Shown here one piece after another: positions 50,623 through 57,340 of a stretch of DNA of 64,000 bases (positions are counted from its first letter, which is position 1; every line of letters begins with the position of its first letter). The notes beneath the pieces were generated by a model. The model made no database searches. It saw nothing but the letters and a program-made list of their open reading frames with translations, and was not told the origin of the DNA. The position numbers and the translations under genes are program-made. Source of the stretch: Chitinophagaceae bacterium (GTDB lineage: Bacteria > Bacteroidota > Bacteroidia > Chitinophagales > Chitinophagaceae); assembly GCA_947455215.1 (NCBI GenBank), contig CANGNA010000016.1:1-64000 (forward strand), written 5' to 3'.

Positions 50623-52470
50623 ATGAGTGATTATATAGTTTCCGCCAGAAAGTACCGCCCGCAGACGTTTGATACTGTTGTAGGGCAGGAGCACATTACC
50701 ACTACGCTTAAAAATGCCATCCGCAATAGTCACCTGGCGCATGCCTACCTGTTTTGTGGTCCGCGTGGAGTGGGTAAGACCACGTGTGCCCGTATTTTGG
50801 CCAAGACCATCAACTGCGAGCACCCTACGGCCGATATGGAGGCCTGCGGGGTATGTAATACCTGTGCCAGCTTCAGCAACAATACATCGTTCAACGTGTT
50901 TGAGCTGGATGCTGCGAGCAACAACTCTGTAGACGATATACGCGAACTGGTGAACCAGGTGCGCTTTGCGCCGCAGCAGGGTAAATACAAGATATATATA
51001 ATAGATGAGGTGCATATGCTGAGTGCATCGGCATTCAATGCCTTCCTGAAGACATTGGAGGAGCCGCCACCATATGCCATATTCATCCTGGCCACTACCG
51101 AGAAGCATAAGATATTACCTACCATCCTCAGCCGTTGCCAGATATTCGACTTTAAGCGCATCACCACGGGCGATATCGTATCGCACCTGCAGGGTATAGC
51201 CGCTAAGGAGAGTATGGTAGCCCAGGAGGCCGCATTGCACATCATAGCCCAGAAGAGTGAGGGTTGTATGCGCGATGCCTTGTCTATGCTGGATCGTATA
51301 GCCAGCTTTACCAATGGTATGCTGACCTATAACGGCACCATGGAGCACCTGAACCTGCTGGACGCCGACTTCTACTTTGGTATAACCGACACCATGCTGA
51401 GCCAGGATGTGGCCGGTACGCTGCTGATGCTGGATAAGGCCCTGGAAAAGGGTTTTGAAGGCGATGTGGTGGTGAGCGGTTTGGCAGAGCACTTCCGCAA
51501 TCTGCTGTTGTGTAAGGACGTGCGCATGGCCAAGCTGCTGGATGTGCCTAATGACCACAAGCCGGTATTCCTCGAAAAATCTAACCAGGCACCGCCGTCG
51601 TTCCTGTTATCGGGCCTCAATGTACTTAACCAGTGCGAACTGGAATATAAGAACGCCACCAATCGCCGCCTGCATGTAGAAATGTGCCTGATAAGGCTGT
51701 GCTACGTATTGCAGGCAGTAAGCGGCAGCAACATCAGCATAGGATCCGATACGGGCGACTTAAAAAAAAACTTTAGCCCTGTAGGCATGCCGCCAGCGCC
51801 GGCTACTGTTACTGTAGTATCGGCCCCGCCGGCCAATGTTACTTACACAGCACCTGTGCAGGTGGCTGAGCAACCAGCACCTGTTTACCAGGCTCCGCCA
51901 CCACCACAGCCCGTGCAGGCTCCCCAGCCTGTAGCCCCCGCGGCTGTAATGCCTATGCCTGCTGCACCTACTGGTAACCCGGTAACCCCGGCCCATAAGC
52001 CTGCCGCACAGGGTGGCGCACGCCGCCTGAGCGCCAGTCTGCTAGATGATATGGACGAAGCCCTGGATAAGGTAGTAGCCCGTACCCATCCGCTTACATT
52101 GGAGGAGATCAACCAGTTATTTGAGGAGTATAAGCGGATACTGATGGATACCGGCAAGGGTACTGTATTTGCCCAGTTCACGCAGATGAAGGTAGAACTG
52201 TATCCGCCCGATGAGATAAAAATAGTGTCCCCGACGCCGATAGTGGATATGTATGCCCGCGAACAGCGCAGTCCGTTGCTGGATTTTTACCGCGATAAGA
52301 CCAGCCTTACAGTACGTATTACCACTGAATTGAGGGCGGATGCGAGCGCCATGGCCGAAATGCAAAAGAACGTGGTGCTGAGCAAGAGCGAGATGTTTGA
52401 GGCGATGGTGCAGAAAAACCCGTTCCTCGGTAAGCTGAAGGATGCGCTGGGCATGCAGATAGAGTATTAG
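50623..52470 (+). CDS. dnaX: DNA polymerase III subunit tau (gamma/tau)
   Basis: A 615-aa clamp-loader subunit. Start ATG 50623 (MSDYIVSARKYRPQTFDTVV) is preferred over an in-frame codon at 50575. The AAA+ module has Walker A GPRGVGKTTCARIL (about residue 46), the four-cysteine zinc knuckle C-x8-CGVCNTC (about 67-83), Walker B IYIIDEVHMLSASAFNAFLK and the SRC sensor in LSRCQIFDFK. Domain III ends near residue 365. A Pro/Ala/Gln-rich linker (about 390-475) and a C-terminal polymerase-binding domain follow. An A9 run at 51762-51770 in codons 380-383 lies at the core/linker junction and may generate a gamma form. Confidence 0.95.
   Translation: MSDYIVSARKYRPQTFDTVVGQEHITTTLKNAIRNSHLAHAYLFCGPRGVGKTTCARILAKTINCEHPTADMEACGVCNTCASFSNNTSFNVFELDAASNNSVDDIRELVNQVRFAPQQGKYKIYIIDEVHMLSASAFNAFLKTLEEPPPYAIFILATTEKHKILPTILSRCQIFDFKRITTGDIVSHLQGIAAKESMVAQEAALHIIAQKSEGCMRDALSMLDRIASFTNGMLTYNGTMEHLNLLDADFYFGITDTMLSQDVAGTLLMLDKALEKGFEGDVVVSGLAEHFRNLLLCKDVRMAKLLDVPNDHKPVFLEKSNQAPPSFLLSGLNVLNQCELEYKNATNRRLHVEMCLIRLCYVLQAVSGSNISIGSDTGDLKKNFSPVGMPPAPATVTVVSAPPANVTYTAPVQVAEQPAPVYQAPPPPQPVQAPQPVAPAAVMPMPAAPTGNPVTPAHKPAAQGGARRLSASLLDDMDEALDKVVARTHPLTLEEINQLFEEYKRILMDTGKGTVFAQFTQMKVELYPPDEIKIVSPTPIVDMYAREQRSPLLDFYRDKTSLTVRITTELRADASAMAEMQKNVVLSKSEMFEAMVQKNPFLGKLKDALGMQIEY
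51762..51776 (+). other. Candidate slippage/frameshift site producing a gamma subunit from dnaX
   Basis: Nine consecutive A (51762-51770) read in frame as TTA-AAA-AAA-AAC-TTT-AGC. Adding one A, or shifting the ribosome by -1, gives AAA-AAA-AAA-CTT-TAG, ending at 51776. Removing one A gives ACT-TTA-GCC-CTG-TAG. The -1 product would be about 384 aa, that is, the ATPase core plus domain III without the linker and tau tail. In Thermus a run of nine A in dnaX works by transcriptional slippage, and in E. coli an A-rich heptamer works by ribosomal frameshifting. Confidence 0.55.
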
Positions 52471-52613
52471 TAGTTAATAAGTTAATAAGTTAAAAGGGTA
52501 AAAGGTTAAAGGGTTGAAAAGTAAAAGTGTAGGTGGATGAGACTTTGCGTCCTCTGCCTGCTTAAATTAGTGACTTAGCTTTCTTTGCGCCCTTCTTAGC
52601 GTTCTTTGCGAGG
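52471..52613. repeat. TTAA-word tract and CTTTGCG repeat after dnaX
   Basis: The 237-bp gap before the pyruvate dehydrogenase E2 gene starts with GTTAATAA/GTTAAAAGG words (52471-52527), the complement of tracts at 7100-7129 and 20367-20413. A degenerate CTTTGCGt/c repeat (52541-52613: GACTTTGCGTCC, TTCTTTGCGCCC, GTTCTTTGCGAGG) follows. The latter looks like the widespread 'CGCAAAGACGCAAAG' interspersed repeat of Bacteroidota and cyanobacteria, from memory. No ORF is supported. Confidence 0.55.
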
Positions 52614-52707
52614 AATTTCGTTGGCAGGGTATGCCTTTCGAAATTTACGCGGGTAAATAAGTGAGTTTAATTACTTTTGGTGTCTAAAAAAAGAATACAA
52701 TTATATT

Positions 52708-54453
52708 ATGGCGGAAGCGATACGTATGCCGTTGCTGAGTGATACGATGAAAGAAGGCGTTATTGCCGACTGGTTGAAGAAGGTAGGGGACGAAGTAAAG
52801 GCCGATGATGTGATAGCAGAAGTGGAGACCGATAAGGCCACCATGGAAGTAACTCCTTATGTTGACGGTACATTATTATATATAGCGGCAGATAAAGGCC
52901 AGGGTGTGCCTGTAAATGGCATTATGGCCATTATAGGTAAGCCGGGCGAAGATTTTCAGTCGATACTGGATAACGAGAAGCAGGCTGCACCACAGGCGCC
53001 AGCGGCTACACCGGCTGCAACTACACCTGCACAAGCGGCCCCGGCTGCTCCTGCACCCGAAGCTCCTGCGGCACCACAACCGCAGGCGGCACTAGCTGCT
53101 CCGGCAGCGGCACCTAAGCCTGGTGATGCTACAGTAGTGCGTATGCCACTGCTCAGCGACACTATGAAGGAAGGCAAGATAGTGGCCTGGCACAAGAAAG
53201 TGGGCGATACCATAAAGAGCGATGATGTGATAGCAGAAGTGGAGACCGATAAGGCCACCATGGAAGTGATGCCTTACGCCGATGGTACCCTGCTGTACAT
53301 TGGTGTGCAGGAAGGAGACGCCGCTAAGATCAATGATATCATAGCTATAGTAGGTAAGCCGGGCACAGATGTTACCCCTTATCTGGATGGTGGTGCTGCG
53401 CCTGTAGCCGCACAGCCGGCAGCTGCTGCACCACAGGCTGCACCTGCACAGCAGAACGCTGCACCAGCTGCGCCGCAGGCAGCTCCGGTAGCACACAACA
53501 GTAACGAACGTGTAATAGCATCGCCACTGGCTAAGAGGCTGGCAGCAGAAAAGGGTATAGATATTCATCAGTTGCATGGTAGCGGCGATAACGGCCGCAT
53601 CGTGAAGCGCGATGTAGACACCTTTACGCCATCGGCACAGCCTGCTCCGCAGGTTGCGCAGGCTGCACCACAGCAAGCGGCTCCTGCACAGGCAGCGCCA
53701 CAGGCTGCAGCAGCCCCGGCTCCGCAGAAGGCTGCAGCACAGGTGCCTGCATTCACTCCTGCTTCAGGCACAGAAGGACATACAGATATTCCGCTTACAC
53801 AGATGCGCCGCATCATAGCGCAAAGGCTGGCAGAAAGCAAGTTCAGCGCACCGCACTTCTACCTGCGCATGACCATTACTATGGATAAGGCGATGGAAGC
53901 GCGTACGGCCATGAACAATGTATCGCCGGTGAAGATATCGTTCAACGATATGGTGATCAAGGCTGTGGCTATGGCGTTGCGTAAGCATCCTGCCGTAAAC
54001 AGCTCATGGATGGGTGATTTCATCCGCCAGAACCACCACATCAGCATTGGTACTGCCGTAGCTGTTGATGAGGGTCTGATAGTGCCGGTAGTGAAATTTG
54101 CCGACCAGAAGTCACTGTCGCAGATAGCACAGGAGGCAAGCACACTGATAGATAAGGCACGCAACAAGAAGATACAGCCACACGAGTTTACCGGTAATAC
54201 CTTTACCATAAGCAACCTGGGCATGATGGATATAGATGAATTCACAGCCATCATCAACCCGCCGGATGCTTGCATACTGGCAGTAGGCAAGATACAGGCT
54301 ACACCGTTAGTAGAGAACGGTGCAGTAGTAGTAAGGAACCTGATGAAGCTGACCCTGAGCTGCGATCACCGCGTGGTAGATGGCGCTGTAGGCAGCAAGT
54401 TCCTGCAAACACTGAAAGCATACATGGAGAACCCGGCTACTATGCTGGTGTAA
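52708..54453 (+). CDS. pdhC: Pyruvate dehydrogenase E2 (dihydrolipoamide acetyltransferase)
   Basis: A 581-aa E2 with two lipoyl domains (residues ~2-80 and ~147-225), each with the lipoylated lysine in EVETDKATMEV. Both domains are followed by Ala/Pro linkers. A peripheral subunit-binding domain (~272-305: ASPLAKRLAAEKGIDIHQLH) docks E1/E3, and the catalytic acyltransferase domain (~355-581) ends in SCDHRVVDGAVGSKFLQTLK with the active-site His and Asp. It makes acetyl-CoA from pyruvate-derived acetyl. Two lipoyl domains and the pyruvate-type sequence argue for PDH rather than OGDH. E1 and E3 genes are not adjacent. Terminator at 54476. Confidence 0.92.
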   Translation: MAEAIRMPLLSDTMKEGVIADWLKKVGDEVKADDVIAEVETDKATMEVTPYVDGTLLYIAADKGQGVPVNGIMAIIGKPGEDFQSILDNEKQAAPQAPAATPAATTPAQAAPAAPAPEAPAAPQPQAALAAPAAAPKPGDATVVRMPLLSDTMKEGKIVAWHKKVGDTIKSDDVIAEVETDKATMEVMPYADGTLLYIGVQEGDAAKINDIIAIVGKPGTDVTPYLDGGAAPVAAQPAAAAPQAAPAQQNAAPAAPQAAPVAHNSNERVIASPLAKRLAAEKGIDIHQLHGSGDNGRIVKRDVDTFTPSAQPAPQVAQAAPQQAAPAQAAPQAAAAPAPQKAAAQVPAFTPASGTEGHTDIPLTQMRRIIAQRLAESKFSAPHFYLRMTITMDKAMEARTAMNNVSPVKISFNDMVIKAVAMALRKHPAVNSSWMGDFIRQNHHISIGTAVAVDEGLIVPVVKFADQKSLSQIAQEASTLIDKARNKKIQPHEFTGNTFTISNLGMMDIDEFTAIINPPDACILAVGKIQATPLVENGAVVVRNLMKLTLSCDHRVVDGAVGSKFLQTLKAYMENPATMLV

Positions 54454-54475
54454 CTATGTCTGAATAATTATTATT

Positions 54476-54509
54476 GAAGCTCCCGATTTGGGGGCTTCTT
54501 TGTTTTTGG
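54476..54509 (+). terminator. Terminator after the pyruvate dehydrogenase E2 gene
   Basis: GAAGCTCCC (54476-54484) pairs with GGGGGCTTC (54490-54498, one G-T wobble) and is followed by TTTGTTTTT. 22 bp beyond the stop. Confidence 0.78.
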
Positions 54510-54511
54510 GG

Positions 54512-54560
54512 TTAGTAACAATTGGTAACACGCGTTACTAGTGTTACTATTTGTTACCAG
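54512..54560. repeat. GTAACA word array (site 2)
   Basis: Alternating GTAACA and TGTTAC/GTTACT words (e.g. AGTAACAATTGGTAACACGC), same family as 6891-7070 and 54750-54814. It lies right after the E2 terminator, in the gap 54454-54866 that contains no gene. Confidence 0.6.
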
Positions 54561-54630
54561 TACCTTCATCTGATAATACTACCGAGTGACACCCTTAGCA
54601 TAGTATAAAGTCAGCTGCCAATACAGAACT

Positions 54631-54670
54631 CGTGTCCGTGTCGCCCTTCGACAGGCTCAGGGTGACACTC
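54631..54670. repeat. 40-bp dispersed repeat, perfect inverted copy of 19854-19893
   Basis: The exact reverse complement, base for base, of 19854-19893. The GTGTC/GACAC ends can pair to form a hairpin. It lies between the two GTAACA arrays. Confidence 0.8.
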
Positions 54671-54749
54671 CGAGGGTGAGTTGTCATTGGCTTATGATTA
54701 AGGTGAAACCCTGGTATTCTCTTGTTATAGAAGCTATGCGAGCAGGTTT

Positions 54750-54814
54750 AGTAACACTAGTAACATTGGTAACAGCTGTTACTATTTGTTACTAATTGTT
54801 ACTACTGTTACCAC
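54750..54814. repeat. GTAACA word array (site 3)
   Basis: AGTAACACTAGTAACATTGG followed by TAACAGCTGTTACT and further TTGTTACTA/TGTTACC words. The two halves are complementary around AGCTGT, so a long imperfect hairpin can form. It lies just upstream of the RlmB-type methyltransferase gene. Confidence 0.6.
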
Positions 54815-54866
54815 CTGAATAACACCCGCATCAATACGTATACCCTTTTTGCCTAATTTTGCAGTC

Positions 54867-55628
54867 TTGAAATACCAGGACAAATCAAAGCAAAAGTCGC
54901 TGCCGCTGCTGATAGGGCGCAAACCGATAATGGAGGCCTTACAGTCGGGGGCAGCTATAGAAAAGATATTTATGCTGCGCAGCGCTACCGGGCCGGAAAT
55001 CGGCACCATCAAGCAGCTGGCGCGCGAATACAACGTGCCTGTAAGCCAGGTGCCGGTAGAAAAGCTGGACTATCTCACTAAATCGCAGCACCAGGGCGTA
55101 GTGGCCTGGGCGTCGTTACTCAACTATGTAGATCTGCAGGCAGGTATATCGCACGTGGTAGAAGCAGGGGAGGCCCCGCTGTTCGTAATGCTGGATGGCG
55201 TTACCGATGTGCGCAATGTGGGCGCCATAGCGCGTAGCGCCTTGTGCTGCGGTGCGCAGGGGCTTATCTTGCCTACGTCGCACGCTGCATCGCTTACCGA
55301 GGAAGCCGTAAAAACATCGGCAGGTGCATTGCACAAAATAATGCTGTGCAGAGTGCCATCGGTGCCGCAGGCCATGGATATCCTCCGCCTGAACGGCATA
55401 CAGGTACTGGGCACGCAGATGAAGGGCAGCATACCGGTGTACGAGGCTGATATCACCATCCCATCGTGCATAGTGATGGGGGCAGAAGATACCGGTATCA
55501 GTAAAGATGTGCTGAAGCGTGCCGACGTGCTCATCCGCATACCTATGGCCACCGCGTTCGATTCGCTGAATGTATCGGTAGCAGCAGGGATGATATTGTA
55601 TGAGGCCGCTAAGCAAAGAATTAGCTGA
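54867..55628 (+). CDS. rlmB: TrmH/RlmB-type 2'-O-rRNA methyltransferase
   Basis: A SPOUT-family RNA ribose methyltransferase of about 253 aa. The N-terminal L30e-like substrate domain begins at PLLIGRKPIMEALQSGAAIE. The knotted C-terminal domain has FVMLDGVTDVRNVGAIARSA (motif 1), LPTSHAASLTEEAVKTSAGA (motif 2) and MGAEDTGISKDVLKRADVLI followed by IPMATAFDSLNVSVAAGMIL (motif 3). The start is uncertain: no ATG precedes the conserved PLLIGRKP, so a TTG at 54867 is proposed, because TAATTTTG (54854-54861) just upstream looks like the -7 element. RlmB methylates G2251 of 23S rRNA in E. coli; the position is inferred. Confidence 0.88.
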   Translation: MKYQDKSKQKSLPLLIGRKPIMEALQSGAAIEKIFMLRSATGPEIGTIKQLAREYNVPVSQVPVEKLDYLTKSQHQGVVAWASLLNYVDLQAGISHVVEAGEAPLFVMLDGVTDVRNVGAIARSALCCGAQGLILPTSHAASLTEEAVKTSAGALHKIMLCRVPSVPQAMDILRLNGIQVLGTQMKGSIPVYEADITIPSCIVMGAEDTGISKDVLKRADVLIRIPMATAFDSLNVSVAAGMILYEAAKQRIS

Positions 55629-55797
55629 TTAGCTAATTAGCTAATTAGGTTGATGTAATTAATTTTTGTGAATACTATAATAGTTATTGCGATACAACCG
55701 GCAATCAGCACATCAGCTAATTAGCTAATGAATGATTAGCAGGGTGTGATAAAGCTGGGCAATCAGCTAATCAGCACATCAGCTAATTAGCTAATCA
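55622..55797. repeat. AGCTAATTAGCTAATTAG repeat cluster
   Basis: Three blocks of palindromic CTAATTAG/GCTAAT words: 55622-55649 (overlapping the rlmB stop), 55701-55740 and 55760-55797. The last two share GCACATCAGCTAATTAGCTA and the preceding CAATCAGC. The 280-bp gap between rlmB and sucB otherwise holds only an AT-rich stretch and the sucB promoter. Confidence 0.65.
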
Positions 55798-55851
55798 AAA
55801 TACGTATATAATTAATTAATTTTGAATTTCTTGCGAAAGGTGAAATGCCAT

Positions 55852-55883
55852 GTTGCTTAATAGGTAAGGGTTTGCTAATTTTG
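55852..55883 (+). promoter_or_regulatory. Promoter of sucB
   Basis: GTTG (55852-55855), 20-bp spacer, TAATTTTG (55876-55883): close to the TTTG/TAnnTTTG consensus. The start codon is 26 nt downstream at 55909. Confidence 0.6.
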
Positions 55884-55908
55884 CACTTCGTAAAACAAAG
55901 GTTTTCTC

Positions 55909-57126
55909 ATGATAGATATTAAAGTTCCTACAGTAGGTGAGTCAATAAGTGAAGTTACCCTGGTAAAATGGCTGAAAAAAGAAGGCGATTACGCCAACCG
56001 TGACGAGGTATTGTGTGAACTGGAATCTGAGAAAGCTACATTCGAACTGACCGCAGAACAAGCGGGCACGCTGCACATAGTTGCAGAAGAAGGCGCTACA
56101 TTGAAAATTGGCGACCTGGCCTGCTCTATAGACGAAACTGCTGCCAAGCCGGAAGGCGCTGCTGCTCCGGCACCTGCCGCTGCACCTGCTGCCCCTAAGG
56201 CTGAAAAAGCTGCTGCTGCACCTGCACCCGCTCCACAGAGCGACGTGAAAGCTACACCGGTAGCCAACGCTATTATGAGCGACAAGCAGGTAAAGGCAAC
56301 TGACGTAAAGGGTTCCGGCTCACAGGGCAGGATCATGAAGCAGGATGTGCTGGACGCTATCAACAATGGTGGTAAGCGTGGTGGTGCTGCTGCCTTCAGC
56401 CGCGAAGACAAGCGCGAGAAGATGAGCAACCTGCGCAAGACCATCTCCCGCAGGCTGGTAGATGCCAAGAACAGCACGGCAATGCTCACCACGTTCAACG
56501 AGGTGGATATGACCCGCATCATGGAAGTGCGCAAGCAGTACAAAGATTCATTCAAAGAGTCTCATGGTGTTAACCTGGGCTTTATGTCATTCTTCACCCG
56601 CGCATGTAGCATAGCGCTGATGGAATGGCCTGCTGTGAACGCTTACATTGATGGCGACGCACTGATATACCACGACTACTGCGATATATCTATAGCAGTA
56701 TCTGCACCTAAGGGCCTGGTGGTTCCGGTTATCCGCAATGCAGAAAGCCTGAGCATGGCCGGTATAGAGCAGAAAGTAGTAGAACTGGCCAAGAAAGCCC
56801 GCGATAACAAATTAACTCCTGATGAAATGGCTGGTGGCACCTTCACTATCACCAATGGTGGTGTGTTCGGTTCACTCATGTCTACGCCTATCATCAATAT
56901 CCCGCAGTCTGCCATCCTGGGTATGCACAAGATACAGGACAGGCCTATGGCCATCAACGGTAAGGTAGAGATACGCCCTATGATGTACCTGGCGCTGAGC
57001 TATGATCACCGCATCATCGATGGCCGCGAGTCTGTAGGCTTCCTGGTAAGGGTAAAAGAATTGCTGGAGGCACCGGAACTGATGCTGATAGGCAAAGACC
57101 CGGTAAAGGCACTGCTGGAGCTGTAA
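55909..57126 (+). CDS. sucB: 2-oxoglutarate dehydrogenase E2 (dihydrolipoyl succinyltransferase)
   Basis: A 405-aa E2 with one lipoyl domain (residues 1-77; lipoyl-Lys in [11 protein letters not shown]), an Ala/Pro/Lys-rich linker, a subunit-binding domain (~120-150: [20 protein letters not shown]) and a catalytic domain (~175-405) with the active-site [15 protein letters not shown] single lipoyl domain, the N-terminal sequence [20 protein letters not shown] and the F-E-L lipoyl context are typical of SucB. The E1 gene sucA, often upstream in other genomes, is absent; instead an rlmB-like gene and a repeat cluster precede it. Terminator at 57155. Confidence 0.93.
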   Translation: MIDIKVPTVGESISEVTLVKWLKKEGDYANRDEVLCELESEKATFELTAEQAGTLHIVAEEGATLKIGDLACSIDETAAKPEGAAAPAPAAAPAAPKAEKAAAAPAPAPQSDVKATPVANAIMSDKQVKATDVKGSGSQGRIMKQDVLDAINNGGKRGGAAAFSREDKREKMSNLRKTISRRLVDAKNSTAMLTTFNEVDMTRIMEVRKQYKDSFKESHGVNLGFMSFFTRACSIALMEWPAVNAYIDGDALIYHDYCDISIAVSAPKGLVVPVIRNAESLSMAGIEQKVVELAKKARDNKLTPDEMAGGTFTITNGGVFGSLMSTPIINIPQSAILGMHKIQDRPMAINGKVEIRPMMYLALSYDHRIIDGRESVGFLVRVKELLEAPELMLIGKDPVKALLEL

Positions 57127-57154
57127 GAGAAAAATACATAACTGGTTAATAATG

Positions 57155-57181
57155 AAAGCAACAGATCCTGTTGCTTTTTTT
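57155..57181 (+). terminator. Terminator after sucB
   Basis: AAAGCAACAG (57155-57164), atc loop, CTGTTGCTTT (57168-57177) and a T-run. Perfect 10-bp stem, 28 bp after the stop. Confidence 0.9.
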
Positions 57182-57340
57182 ATGTGTGTACAGTGCGGTA
57201 AAAGACTAAACCGTAGGCGGGTAAAGCGGTCTAATGGTGTTTACGGGGTTAACAGGTAAAAGCTAATGCATGCAATAAAATTGTGTTGGCATGGCTTTTA
57301 TGATGTGTAACCTTCTAATAGTCAACCTGCCAACATACGC

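Noticed and set aside
54512-55797. Possible CRISPR array in the repeat-rich gaps around rlmB
   Set aside because: Repeat words are 6-9 bp and variably spaced, there are no 25-37 bp direct repeats with unique spacers, and no cas genes are present in the window.
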